From Parvibaculum indicum (GTDB lineage Bacteria; Pseudomonadota; Alphaproteobacteria; Parvibaculales; Parvibaculaceae), in contig NZ_JAASQO010000008.1 in NCBI RefSeq assembly GCF_011762095.1, forward strand, positions 1 to 64,000: a stretch of 64,000 bases of DNA, given 5' to 3'. Shown here one piece after another: positions 42,102 through 51,512 of the stretch. A program made the translations under genes and the position numbers. Below the pieces are notes generated by a model. It was not told where the DNA came from. It made no database searches and worked only from the letters and a program-made list of their open reading frames with translations. Numbering within the stretch: the first letter of the stretch is position 1; every line of letters starts with the position of its first letter.

Positions 42102-43487
42102 ATGAGTGATCGCAAGAAGACGTCCGCCCCGGCCCACGCGACACTGGCCGAATACGAAAGATTCGTTCAGGAGAATGGCGAGATCGACTATCTCGACGCC
42201 ATCTTCGTCGATATGTGCGGCACCGTCCGCGGCAAACGCTTTCCATCCGAAGAAGCGGAGAAGGTTTTCACCGGCGGCATCCAGATGCCGCAATCCATCT
42301 ATTTCTTCGATGTGACGGGGGTGAACGAGGACATTCTCGGCATGGGCTTTTCCGACGGGGACCCCGATGCGGAAAGCTTTCCGCTGTCCGGCTCCATCGT
42401 GCCGGTGCCCTGGGCGTCGATGAAACAGGCCCAGGTGCTGATGACCATGCAAGGCAAGGACGGATCGCCGCTCTGGCTGGAGCCGCGCAACGTGCTTGCC
42501 CGGGTGAAGGACAAGCTCGCCGAACTCGGTCTCCATGCGACCATCGCCTGCGAGTTCGAATTCTATGTGCTCGACAAGAACAACGATGCGAAGGGCAGAC
42601 CGCAGCCGCCGATCAATCCGGCGACGGGGATGCGCGAAACCGCGAACGAGGTCTATGGCATCACCGAACTCGACGGCTTCATGGGGCTCTTGAAGGAGAT
42701 CGACGAGGCGGCCGCCGCGCAGGGCGTGCCGGCGTCCGGCGCGACGGCGGAGTTCGCGCCCGGCCAGTACGAAATCAACCTGAACCATGAAAGCGATGTG
42801 CTCGTCGCCTGCGACCACGCGGTGATGCTGCGCAATCTCATCGGCGCCATCACGCGCAAGCACGGCTTCGTGTCGAGCTTCATGGCCAAGCCCTTCCCCG
42901 ACCAGACCGGCAACGGCATGCATGTCCATGTCTCCGTGCAGGACGAGCAGGGCAACAATGTCTTCGACAACGGCGCGGATGACGGATCCGATATGCTGCG
43001 CCACGCCATTGGCGGGGTGCAGGCGCTGTTGCCGGATTCCATGGCGGTCTTCGCGCCGAACCTCAACTCGTATCGCCGCTTCGGGCCGAACCTTTTCGTG
43101 CCGGTAAATGCAAGCTGGGGATACAACAACCGTTCCGTCGCCTTCCGCGTGCCGAACGGACCGGCGCATGCGCGCCGCATAGAACATCGCGTGACGGGCG
43201 CGGACGCCAATCCCTATCTCGTCGTCGCGGCCATTCTGGCAGGCATTCACCACGGCATCGTCAATCAATGCGACCCGGGCGCTCCGGCGGAAGGAAATGC
43301 CTGCGACGTGGTGGACGAGAATATTCCCTTCTACCTGCCGAGCGCATTGAAACGCCTGCGCAATTCGGACCCGATGCGGGAATATTTCGGTGCGGAATAT
43401 GTCGATGTCTACGCCGAAACGAAAATCCTGGAGTACGACAAGTTCAACAGCGAGATATCCGCTCTGGAATACGACTGGTATCTTTAA
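42102..43487 (+). CDS. puuA: glutamine synthetase family protein, gamma-glutamylpolyamine synthetase-like
   Basis: A 461-residue ATP-dependent gamma-glutamyl-amine ligase of the glutamine synthetase fold. It shows the metal-site segments ACEFEFYVLD (about residues 149-158) and FAPGQYEINL (about 218-227), and the catalytic FPDQTGNGMHVHVSV (about 266-280). The ATP loop NSYRRFGPNLFVPVNASWGYNNRSVAFRVP (about 320-350, quoted in part as NRSVAFRVP) completes the site. The N-terminal domain lacks the canonical GS motifs, typical of PuuA/GlnA3-like enzymes. It follows a PuuB-like oxidase, so polyamine catabolism through gamma-glutamyl intermediates is likely. The remaining steps (puuC, puuD) are not in the window. 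Confidence 0.83.
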   Translation: MSDRKKTSAPAHATLAEYERFVQENGEIDYLDAIFVDMCGTVRGKRFPSEEAEKVFTGGIQMPQSIYFFDVTGVNEDILGMGFSDGDPDAESFPLSGSIVPVPWASMKQAQVLMTMQGKDGSPLWLEPRNVLARVKDKLAELGLHATIACEFEFYVLDKNNDAKGRPQPPINPATGMRETANEVYGITELDGFMGLLKEIDEAAAAQGVPASGATAEFAPGQYEINLNHESDVLVACDHAVMLRNLIGAITRKHGFVSSFMAKPFPDQTGNGMHVHVSVQDEQGNNVFDNGADDGSDMLRHAIGGVQALLPDSMAVFAPNLNSYRRFGPNLFVPVNASWGYNNRSVAFRVPNGPAHARRIEHRVTGADANPYLVVAAILAGIHHGIVNQCDPGAPAEGNACDVVDENIPFYLPSALKRLRNSDPMREYFGAEYVDVYAETKILEYDKFNSEISALEYDWYL

Positions 43488-43509
43488 GTCACATTTTTAT
43501 GAAAACAGG

Positions 43510-43530
43510 AAAATGCCGGTAAGGCATTTT
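43510..43530 (+). terminator. probable intrinsic terminator after puuA-like gene
   Basis: AAAATGCC (43510-43517) pairs with GGCATTTT (43523-43530) around GGTAA. The right arm provides the T-run. It lies 22 nt behind the gene stop; the A/T symmetry may let it act in both directions, also for the convergent kinase gene. Confidence 0.65.
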
Positions 43531-43610
43531 CAGCATTGATATGTGTTGAAGCCGAAGCGAGAGGTGCCTGTTCCGCGTCTGATGTATTGAGCCGGAAGCA
43601 GCGTCCTGCG

Positions 43611-45488
43611 TCAGGACCCGTTCTCGATATGTGTCGCGTATTTCTGGAACAGGGTATCGCTCTCTTTCATCAGCGTTGCGAGCAGGGTACGCAGGCGGCC
43701 GGGGGGAACGGGTTTATGCAGCACATGTACCCCGCTCGACTGAAGCGCTTTGAGCCGGCCTGGCGCGGTATCCCCTGTGACGATAATCGCCGGGAGCGTG
43801 TCTGCGCCGAAGAAACGCCGGATTTCGCGAATGGCGTCCAGCCCGCTCTCGGAGCCTTCCAGACGATAATCGACGAGAAGGGCATGCGGCATGATGCTCG
43901 ATATCCTCTCGTCGTCCAGCAATGTCCGGAAACCGGCTGCGGTCTCGGGCGTATATCCCCAGTTTTCGACGACATCGGCCAGTGAAACCCGTCCCTGTTC
44001 GTCGTCGTCTATGATCCAGACCCTGTACCCTTCTCTCCGCCCGGTTCCGCGCTCGCCCCGGGTGACAAAATCGGAACTGTCCCCGGACGTCACAATCTGA
44101 GGACCGACGGGAATATCCACCGAAAAACATGTCCCGTGTCCCTCTATGGAATGAAAGCCGAGGGGAAGCCGGAGTAAATCGGTCAACCGCTTCACGATGG
44201 AAAGGCCGAGCCCCAGCCCCCGGTTCCGGTCGCGTGCCGGATTGTCTATCTGGAAGAATTCCTCGAATACACGTTCCTTCTGGTCCGATGGTATGCCGGC
44301 CCCGCTATCCATGACAACCAACCGCAGATTGCTGTCGCGATGCAGGCATCCGAGAAGAATTTTCGCCCCCGGGGCATGCCGAATGGCGTTGGACAAAAGA
44401 TTGCGAAGGATCGTCTCCAGCAGGGTGGCGTCGGTGCTGACGGCCGTGGAGCAGGACACGATACGCAGATCGCATCCGGCCACCGCAGCGGCTGCGCGAA
44501 ACTCGTCGTCTAATGTTCTCAACACACTGTCGATGCGGAAGGTCGCGATATGAGGCTCAACCACGCCGGCATCCAGCCGCGAAATGTCCAGCAGACTGTT
44601 GAGGAGCCGCTCCATGGCCCCTACCGACCGCCCGATCCGGTCCGTTACGGATTGGATGCGCGGATCGCTCTCGGCACGTATCGCAAGAGACTCCGACTGG
44701 AGGCGAAGCGCATGCAGGGGCTGGCGAAGGTCATGGCTGGCCGCGGCGAGAAATCTTGTTTTCACCCGGGATGAGAGTTCGAGGGCATCGCTCTTTTTGC
44801 GTAGGTCTTCGAGCAGGTCGAAATTTTCCTGGCGCAGCCGCAATCCGTTGACGATCGCCAGATGCGTGTTACGACCCGTCGCGACCATGGCCAGGATGAA
44901 TAGAAGCAGCGCGCCGGACATCAGAAGCTGGTCCGATCCGCCTTCAAGGGCGAACCTGATCATAAGAGGGACAACGGATGTCGCCATTGCGAGAAGCTGG
45001 GCGGAGAGGAACGGCGCCAGCGTCGCGACGGTGCCGGCCGCGGTGCCGCTCAGCATCATGATGAAGAAGACCTGCTGCGGCAGGGCACCGGCTGGCAGAA
45101 TGAAGACCCCGCCAATGCCCCATCCGATACCTGTCAGCCCGATGACGAGATAGAACGCCGCCAAGGAACCGAGCGGATCGGCCGTCAGAGCGGGGCTCTT
45201 GCGGAAATGCAGAATGACGGCCACTCGCAGGAGGCCGAGCACGATCATGACGCCTCCCCAAACGAAGACTTCATCTCCGGCGTTCGGCGCAAGCGACATG
45301 GAATAGGTCGTGGCGGTGATGACGACCGCATGCACGATAAGCCCGGGCAGTGCCTGCTGGTAAAGAAGGTCGACACGGTCGGTAAACAGCCGCCAGTTCG
45401 CTTCGTTTCGGGGGTCTATCCCGGAAAGGGCGAGGAGGGCCGAACGAAACGGGGCGGCGGGCGCTCGCGGGGGTTCATGCACGGTCAT
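43611..45488 (-). CDS. hybrid sensor histidine kinase with C-terminal receiver domain
   Basis: A 625-residue membrane kinase. About six hydrophobic helices (residues 40-205) form the sensor part. A short coiled coil follows, then the phosphoacceptor domain with His252 in FLAAASHDLRQPLHALRL (HDLRQP form). The ATPase domain shows NLLSNAIRHAPG, DSGAGIP and GLGLGLSIV. The receiver domain (about 495-610) begins with VWIIDDDEQG, its aspartate is in HALLVDYRLEG and its threonine in IIVTGDT. The gene lies 9 nt from the LuxR-type regulator gene upstream on the same strand, so both form one unit, divergent from the two-partner secretion genes. The signal is unknown. Confidence 0.9.
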   Translation of the reverse strand: MTVHEPPRAPAAPFRSALLALSGIDPRNEANWRLFTDRVDLLYQQALPGLIVHAVVITATTYSMSLAPNAGDEVFVWGGVMIVLGLLRVAVILHFRKSPALTADPLGSLAAFYLVIGLTGIGWGIGGVFILPAGALPQQVFFIMMLSGTAAGTVATLAPFLSAQLLAMATSVVPLMIRFALEGGSDQLLMSGALLLFILAMVATGRNTHLAIVNGLRLRQENFDLLEDLRKKSDALELSSRVKTRFLAAASHDLRQPLHALRLQSESLAIRAESDPRIQSVTDRIGRSVGAMERLLNSLLDISRLDAGVVEPHIATFRIDSVLRTLDDEFRAAAAVAGCDLRIVSCSTAVSTDATLLETILRNLLSNAIRHAPGAKILLGCLHRDSNLRLVVMDSGAGIPSDQKERVFEEFFQIDNPARDRNRGLGLGLSIVKRLTDLLRLPLGFHSIEGHGTCFSVDIPVGPQIVTSGDSSDFVTRGERGTGRREGYRVWIIDDDEQGRVSLADVVENWGYTPETAAGFRTLLDDERISSIMPHALLVDYRLEGSESGLDAIREIRRFFGADTLPAIIVTGDTAPGRLKALQSSGVHVLHKPVPPGRLRTLLATLMKESDTLFQKYATHIENGS

Positions 45489-45497
45489 GGCGGTGGG

Positions 45498-46157
45498 TCA
45501 GGCCGAAGCGAACGGGTGGGGACTTTCTTCCATCCCCACGCTTGCGCACAGCATGGCGGCGCTCGTCCGGTTTGTGACGCGCAGCGCGCGGAAGATGGCG
45601 CCGAGATGTACCTTGACGGTTCCCTCGGTCAGTTCGAGCGCGGCGGCGATTTCCTTGTTCGATTGTCCCTTGCAGACAAGCGCCAGAACTTCGAGTTGGC
45701 GGGGCGTCAGCGCGGCGATGATGCTTTCGCGCGTCTGTGCCGGTTCCTCGCGCGAGTGCAGCGTATCGAGCACGTCTTCGGGAAAATGGATGCCGCCTTC
45801 GAAGACCGTTTCGAGGATGCCGGCGATTCGAGCGCGGGACGCGCTTTTGGGAATGTAGCCGGATGCGCCCGCGCGCAACGTGTCGTAGATCGTCTCCCTG
45901 TCTTCCCGGCCGGACACGACGACGATGGGTGTGCTGGGAAGTTTCGTCCGCAACGTGGTGATGCCGTTGAAACCGTCCAGTCCCGGCATACCGAAATCCA
46001 CCAGGGCGAGGTCTATGTCTCCCTGGCGATCGATCAAAGACAGGGCGCTGGTGAAATTCTCCGCCTCCCGGATTTCGGCGCCAGCAAACGTATCCTCCAC
46101 AATAAGGCGGAGCCCGTCCCGGAAAAGCTCATGATCGTCGGCGATGAGAATTCTCAT
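45498..46157 (-). CDS. LuxR/NarL-family response regulator
   Basis: A 219-residue two-component regulator. The receiver domain has Asp7/Asp8 and phosphoacceptor Asp54 in LALVDFGMPGLDG. The LuxR-type helix-turn-helix is seen in LTPRQLEVLALVCKGQSNKEIA and the recognition helix TEGTVKVHLGAIFRAL. ATG 46157 gives the conserved start MRILIADDHELFRDG; a GTG nine codons upstream (46184) is an alternative. The gene is transcribed with the hybrid kinase behind it. A 16-bp palindrome at 46249-46264 in the divergent region is a possible binding site, so it may control itself and the exoprotein operon; this is inference. Confidence 0.9.
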   Translation of the reverse strand: MRILIADDHELFRDGLRLIVEDTFAGAEIREAENFTSALSLIDRQGDIDLALVDFGMPGLDGFNGITTLRTKLPSTPIVVVSGREDRETIYDTLRAGASGYIPKSASRARIAGILETVFEGGIHFPEDVLDTLHSREEPAQTRESIIAALTPRQLEVLALVCKGQSNKEIAAALELTEGTVKVHLGAIFRALRVTNRTSAAMLCASVGMEESPHPFASA

Positions 46158-46612
46158 GACGGGGATCTCTGATTTAGGTGTCACGCATCTTCAAGATCGG
46201 AAGGTTTCGATTGTCCTGCGTTGTGTGATGGCGCGTCAATGGGCGACCTATGACTAAAGTCATATGTCCTCAGCCCAAATAGACAAGCACCGTCGCGAGT
46301 GCCCTTATTTCCCCCGATGACAGGCGTCGAATGGCCGGACCATACCGGACCGCGCCGATTGGGTAGAAAGGTGGGTACCCATGTTCGGGCAGTTTATGCC
46401 GAATGGCAGATTTCCTGTGGCGGTTGGCGCGAGTGCGACAATTTGTACATCGCAACGGTCAGTGCAGAGACATTCTGCCATCAACAGGCGAACGCAAATC
46501 CACCGGAAATGAACCTCGTTCGGAAGAAGGTGGGCGGGTGCCGCGCATCTCATCCGAACGGCCATCCGGTGGGGGGCGGGTGGTTCGTGCTACGTGAAGA
46601 AGGGGCAATCAT
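46158..46612. other. divergent regulatory region between regulator and exoprotein genes
   Basis: About 450 bp without a convincing gene. It holds the palindrome at 46249-46264 and, near the right end, the ribosome site GAAGAAGGGG in front of the exoprotein ATG 46613. The short frames across it (46299-46649 plus, 46305-46565 minus) resemble no protein and overlap each other. I could not assign promoters. Its composition is slightly less GC-rich than the flanks, and the long leader before the exoprotein gene could be untranslated mRNA. Confidence 0.45.
46249..46264. promoter_or_regulatory. perfect 16-bp palindrome, candidate LuxR-type operator
   Basis: TATGACTAAAGTCATA is a perfect inverted repeat (TATGACT/AGTCATA around AA), a shape preferred by dimeric NarL/LuxR-type response regulators. 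It lies 92 bp upstream of the regulator ATG and about 350 bp upstream of the exoprotein gene. No second copy was noticed in the window. Confidence 0.5.
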
Positions 46613-49600
46613 ATGTTCAAGGAATTTCTGCTCGGCTGTACCTGTCTGACCACGGTAGGAGTCGCCGCGGCCCATGCGGACGGGCCAGTGCTGCCCGTGG
46701 GCGGGGCTTTTTCCGCAGGCGGAGGTGAAATCCGGCGCGACGGCGGGTCCCTGACGATCAATCAGAGCAGCGTCAATGCCGTCATGACCTGGCGCGACTT
46801 TTCCGTCGGGGCCTCGGGCTCCGTTCATTTCAACAATGGTGCGGGAGCAACCCTGAACAAGGTGACGGGCGGTGTGGAATCCCGCATCGACGGAAAGCTG
46901 TCGGCGACCGGATCTCTCTATCTGATGAACCCGAACGGGGTCGTGGTCGGCCCCGGGGGAAGCGTGAGGACCGGCGGCAGTTTCGCCGCCACCACGCTCG
47001 ATGCCGACGAAACCGCCTTCATGTCGGATGGCGCATTGTCATTGTCCGGTCAGTCCGAAGCGCCGGTGGTCAATCTCGGCAAGATCGCCGCGAGTAGCGG
47101 CGATGTCGTTCTGGCGGCTCATAGCGTCCGAAACGAAGGCGAAATCTCCGCAGGCGGCAGGGTTGCAATGGCGGCCGCGCATCATGTCGAACTTTCCGAT
47201 ATGGGCGAGGGGGCGGATATCGCCGTGCGGGTGAGCCGTTCCGGCAATGTTGAGAACAAGGGGTTTATCAAGGCAACGGTCGCACGGCTGGAATCGGCTG
47301 GCGGGAATGTCTATGCCCTTGCGGGAAACACGGACGGCGCCATCCGGGCTAGCTCTGCGACGCATGAAGGAGGGCGGGTGCTCCTGCGCGCCGCGGGGCG
47401 CGTAGAGATCAACAGCCGCATCGACGCAAGCGGCGAGGCGGGGGACGGCGGGCATATCGTGGCGGAAGGCGCGTATGTGGCCCTCGGCGCGCAGGCGCGC
47501 ATCGATGCAAGGGGCGCCGAAGACGGCGGCACGGTGAATCTCGGCGGCGGATGGCAGGGCGGCGATCCGGATATCCGCAATGCCGAAACACTGTCCGTGG
47601 CATCCGGTGCCGAGATCGACGTCGCCGGCGCAACGGGGAGCGGCGGCGAAGCCGTGCTCTGGGCCGATGGGCGTACCGACTTCGCAGGACATGTGACCGC
47701 GCGTGGCGGCGATGCGGGGCAGGGCGGTCGCGTAGAGGTTTCAGGCAAGAAGACGCTCTCCTTCGCCGGCACCGTCGATACGGGTGGAGGTAGGTTGCTG
47801 CTCGACCCCACAGATATCTCCATCGTCGACACGATTACCGGCAATGCGACGGAAGGCGCGCTTTCGGGCGATTACGGTTATGCCGAACAGGAGTCGGTGG
47901 ACGCATCGGAAATCGAAGCGGGAACCCTCGCGTCGCTTCTGGAAACCAACAATGTGACCATCACGACCGTAAATCCGTCCGGGAACGGCAGCGGCAACAT
48001 AACTGTCGAGGCGGCGGTGACGAAAGCCGGCGGCAGCGGATCGACGACCCTCACGCTGAACGCGGAGAACGATATCGAGGTCAACGCGGCCATAGGCACA
48101 GACGATACCAACCGCCCATTGGGCGTGACGCTACAGGCGGGCAACGACATTACCGTTTCCGATAGTATCGAAACCGGAGGTGCGGCGTTCAACGCTGTGG
48201 CGAACAACAATATCGACGTGGCGGCGACGGGGGCGGTCGACAGCGGCGGAGGCGATATCTTCCTGCGCGCCGACGACGATGCGAACGGCCAGGGTATTGC
48301 GAGCGGTACGGGTGTCTTTTCGATTGCGAATGGCGGCAGTGTCGTGTCGGGTGGCGGCGATGTCCGCATCGAAACGCAGGGCCTTAATATCTACGGTCCC
48401 TCTCTCTCCGCTACGGTGCTGGATGCAGGGGCGGGTGATGTTTTCATCGACCTTTCTCATGGCGGCCATATCGCGCTCGCGCGGCGCGGTACGATCGGTA
48501 TACATAACGACTATCTTTATCTGTTCTCGGACGACCTTTCCAAAGTGTCGGCGGCCAACCTTCATATCAACCAGCAGAAGAAGAAGGGCACTTACAAATA
48601 CTTCTCGGCTTACGATTCGGCGGATCAGCAGAACTGGGGTGTCGGCATTTCCGACGAAATCCATTTCTACGCCAATGGCGGGATCACGATTTACGGCGGA
48701 TTTGCCAATATCGAAACCGCTCTTTTCATCGAAAATTCCGCGGGCGGCTACAACGATCTCGCGATATCCAATCCGCTGTCGGCCAAAGGCGATGTGACGC
48801 TCGTTTCTCCGCAACTTCGCCTTTACACCTATGGCTATTACGTCCGGTCCACGCAGGGCGATCTCTACCTGCGCACGAATAGCTTCAACTACTTCACCAA
48901 TAGCTCGCTCCAGGCAACTGTCGGGACGGTGAATATCAGCAACTACAGCCCGGGTGCCCTCACCGCGCCGAGCGCCGCGCTCGTCAGCGCGCCGCGTCTC
49001 GTCTATGGCGATGCCACCGATACAACCGTCCTGACGGTCGGTGCCATGTCTGCCGCGCAGACGGCGAATATTACCACCGAGATTGTGTTCCAGGCTTCGA
49101 ACGGCATTCAGTTCAACGGTATCTTCGAATCCGAAAATGGCGCCGTCACGCTGAACCCCGATGGAGATGGCGATCTTTCCGGCGCCGTCACATTCGCAGA
49201 CGGTGCCGGCATCACCTCCGGCGGCGATCTGACGCTGGATGCGGGTTATTTCGGCCCTGAATCGCCGGTTTTCAATGGAAGCGTGGCCTTTCGGGCGACG
49301 CGGCATCTGACGGTGGATCGCGATCTCTCCGTTGCTGGTAATCTGTTGCTCGGCGCCGACGCGGATGGGGATGGCGAAGGCACGCTGCAAATCGCGACGG
49401 GACGAACCGTTTCGGTAGTGGGTGGCGGAGCACCCGGGCTTTCGCTTCTCGCGCCGCGCATGAAACTGGATGGGAATGTCTCTGCGACGACAGGTAGCGT
49501 TCACATTCAGGGACCGGGCCATGAGGCGGTCGACCTGGGTTCGACTACCGACGATGCCGTCTCGACCATCGAACTCAGCCAAGCCGAAATCGCACGGATC

Positions 49601-51505
49601 GTCGCGAACGAACTCTTCATCGGGGACAGGTCGGCCTCTCAGGCTGACATCGATGTGACGGATGCGATCGACCTGTCCGGCGTCGGGGCGGCCAGCCTTC
49701 TGACGGACAACGACTTCACGATTAAAAGCGGCGGGAGCCTGACGGCTGACGGCGAACTCGTGATTGCCGCGAGCAGCTTCACGAATGAGGCTGGCGCGGC
49801 GGCGCTGGACGCGGGAACCGGACGTTATCTTGTCTACTCGGTTTCGCCGCTCACCGACGATGTGGACGGGCTTTCCGGTGTGCGGCGCTATGCGCGAAGC
49901 TACTCGGTCAATCCACCGTCGACGATCTCGGAATCGGGCGATTTCTTCTTCTACACATATGCTCCGGTTCTGACCCTGTACGCGGACGACGTATCGAGAG
50001 CCTATGGCGACGACAATCCGGCCTTCACTTACACGGTGGATACGAACGGTCTCGTCGCGGGCGACAGCCTGTCGGAAGCTCTGTCCGGGACCGTGGGGCT
50101 GTCGACAACCGCCACGGAGCAATCCGATGTCGGCGATTATGCAATCAATGTCGATATGTCCGGAGCGAGTTCAACGCTGGGCTACTCGTTTCAGGTGCTT
50201 CCGGCTACCGGAACCCTGACGGTTACGCAGCGTGTGCTGGAAGTCACGGCGGACAATGCGTCCAAGACCTATGGCGATGCCAACCCGACCTTCTCCGCCT
50301 CCATCACCGGCGGTGGGCTTGCCGCACATCACGCGACGCTGGGCGATGCGCTGGCCGATCTCGGTTTCACGACGACGGCGGGGGCCGCGAGCGATGCCGG
50401 GACTTACGCCATCGAAGTCGAGGGGACGAACGCGAATTACGCCCTCACTTTCCTGGACGGTACGCTTACCGTCGATCCGAAATTGCTGACGGTGACGGCG
50501 GATGATGCGTCCAAGACCTATGGCGATGCCAACCCGGTCTTTTCGGCCTCCATCACCAGCGGCGGTCTGGCCGCGCATCATGCGACGCTGGGCGATGCGC
50601 TGGCCGATCTCGGCTTCACGACGGCGGCGGATACCGACAGCGATGCCGGGACTTACGCCATCGAAGTCGAGGGAACGAATACGAATTACGCCCTCACTTT
50701 CCTGGACGGCACACTCACCGTCGATCCGAAATCCCTGACGGTGACGGCGGACAATGCCTCCAAGACCTATGGCGATGCCAACCCGGCCTTCTCGGCCTCC
50801 ATCACCAGCGGCGGTCTGGCCGCGCATCATGCAACGCTGGGCGATGCGCTGGCCGATCTCGGCTTGACGACGGCGGCGGATACCGGCAGCGACGCCGGGA
50901 CTTACGCCATCGAAGTCGACGGGACGAATGCGAATTACGATCTCACCTTCCTGGATGGCACGCTCACCGTCGATCCGAAATTGCTGACGGTGACGGCGGA
51001 TGACGCTTCGCGCCTGGAGGGCGAGGCGGACCCTGTCTTCACAGCCAGTTTCGACGGGTTTCTGGCCGGTGACGACGTTTCGTCGCTATCGGGCTCGCTG
51101 CTGTTTGCCAGTTCGGCCGATGCCGGGTCGCCGCCCGGCGACTACACGATCAGACCTTCGGGGCTTACCTCCACGAACTACGCCATCACATATGTCGACG
51201 GCGTGCTGGTGGTGCTGGTCCGTCCGGTCAACCCCTCCAACGATGCATTTACGGAAACCTTCGACGTTCTGACGCGGCCTGTCGCGGTCCAGGGTCCCGA
51301 AGATAGCGGTTCGATTTTCTCCGGCCAGTTCGGAAGTGGCGGTTTCGCAGATGCCGGAGGTGGCGGGACGCCGCAGGCCCATATGACCTTCAACGGCATG
51401 CCTCTCGGCTACAGGAACGGCGTCGTCCCGATCAGTCTCATGAGCAGGACCGGAAACGGGTTTTTCGCATACGCCTCCGGGCTCGGCGAACAGGACGGAG
51501 AATAA
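46613..51505 (+). CDS. two-partner secretion exoprotein (TpsA) with MBG repeats
   Basis: A 1630-residue secreted surface protein. A signal peptide (about residues 1-22, AAAHA) is followed by the haemagglutinin-type TPS domain (about 30-260), with the hallmark LYLMNPNGVVVGPGG and the start GGEIRRDGGSLTINQSS. A beta-helical middle follows (about 260-1120). The C-terminal part has MBG/YDG-type domains: a diverged copy near 1125-1205, three near-identical 83-residue copies (1209-1457), and a last diverged copy (about 1458-1540). The tail (VRPVNPSNDAFTETFDVL onwards) is unique. The TpsB transporter gene starts 8 nt later, so this is a complete TPS locus. Probable role: adhesion or biofilm; the target is unknown. 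Confidence 0.92.
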   Translation: MFKEFLLGCTCLTTVGVAAAHADGPVLPVGGAFSAGGGEIRRDGGSLTINQSSVNAVMTWRDFSVGASGSVHFNNGAGATLNKVTGGVESRIDGKLSATGSLYLMNPNGVVVGPGGSVRTGGSFAATTLDADETAFMSDGALSLSGQSEAPVVNLGKIAASSGDVVLAAHSVRNEGEISAGGRVAMAAAHHVELSDMGEGADIAVRVSRSGNVENKGFIKATVARLESAGGNVYALAGNTDGAIRASSATHEGGRVLLRAAGRVEINSRIDASGEAGDGGHIVAEGAYVALGAQARIDARGAEDGGTVNLGGGWQGGDPDIRNAETLSVASGAEIDVAGATGSGGEAVLWADGRTDFAGHVTARGGDAGQGGRVEVSGKKTLSFAGTVDTGGGRLLLDPTDISIVDTITGNATEGALSGDYGYAEQESVDASEIEAGTLASLLETNNVTITTVNPSGNGSGNITVEAAVTKAGGSGSTTLTLNAENDIEVNAAIGTDDTNRPLGVTLQAGNDITVSDSIETGGAAFNAVANNNIDVAATGAVDSGGGDIFLRADDDANGQGIASGTGVFSIANGGSVVSGGGDVRIETQGLNIYGPSLSATVLDAGAGDVFIDLSHGGHIALARRGTIGIHNDYLYLFSDDLSKVSAANLHINQQKKKGTYKYFSAYDSADQQNWGVGISDEIHFYANGGITIYGGFANIETALFIENSAGGYNDLAISNPLSAKGDVTLVSPQLRLYTYGYYVRSTQGDLYLRTNSFNYFTNSSLQATVGTVNISNYSPGALTAPSAALVSAPRLVYGDATDTTVLTVGAMSAAQTANITTEIVFQASNGIQFNGIFESENGAVTLNPDGDGDLSGAVTFADGAGITSGGDLTLDAGYFGPESPVFNGSVAFRATRHLTVDRDLSVAGNLLLGADADGDGEGTLQIATGRTVSVVGGGAPGLSLLAPRMKLDGNVSATTGSVHIQGPGHEAVDLGSTTDDAVSTIELSQAEIARIVANELFIGDRSASQADIDVTDAIDLSGVGAASLLTDNDFTIKSGGSLTADGELVIAASSFTNEAGAAALDAGTGRYLVYSVSPLTDDVDGLSGVRRYARSYSVNPPSTISESGDFFFYTYAPVLTLYADDVSRAYGDDNPAFTYTVDTNGLVAGDSLSEALSGTVGLSTTATEQSDVGDYAINVDMSGASSTLGYSFQVLPATGTLTVTQRVLEVTADNASKTYGDANPTFSASITGGGLAAHHATLGDALADLGFTTTAGAASDAGTYAIEVEGTNANYALTFLDGTLTVDPKLLTVTADDASKTYGDANPVFSASITSGGLAAHHATLGDALADLGFTTAADTDSDAGTYAIEVEGTNTNYALTFLDGTLTVDPKSLTVTADNASKTYGDANPAFSASITSGGLAAHHATLGDALADLGLTTAADTGSDAGTYAIEVDGTNANYDLTFLDGTLTVDPKLLTVTADDASRLEGEADPVFTASFDGFLAGDDVSSLSGSLLFASSADAGSPPGDYTIRPSGLTSTNYAITYVDGVLVVLVRPVNPSNDAFTETFDVLTRPVAVQGPEDSGSIFSGQFGSGGFADAGGGGTPQAHMTFNGMPLGYRNGVVPISLMSRTGNGFFAYASGLGEQDGE
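50237..50983 (+). repeat. three tandem 249-bp repeats encoding MBG domains
   Basis: Units 50237-50485, 50486-50734 and 50735-50983 each encode 83 residues of the pattern LxVTADxASKTYGDANP ... YAIEV ... LTFLDGTLTVDPK. The anchor TCCAAGACCTATGGCGATGC recurs at 50261, 50510 and 50759, exactly 249 bp apart. The high DNA identity suggests recent duplication or gene conversion, so copy number may vary between strains. The units are in frame, so changes would only lengthen or shorten the protein. Confidence 0.95.
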
Positions 51506-51512
51506 GATCAAG

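Noticed and set aside
46299-46649. 116-codon plus-strand frame before the exoprotein gene
   Set aside because: It overlaps the real start and signal peptide of the exoprotein in another frame and lacks a ribosome site or similarity.
50237-50983. Regularly spaced repeats considered as a CRISPR-like array
   Set aside because: The 249-bp period, full-length identity and in-frame coding show protein-domain repeats, not repeat-spacer units.
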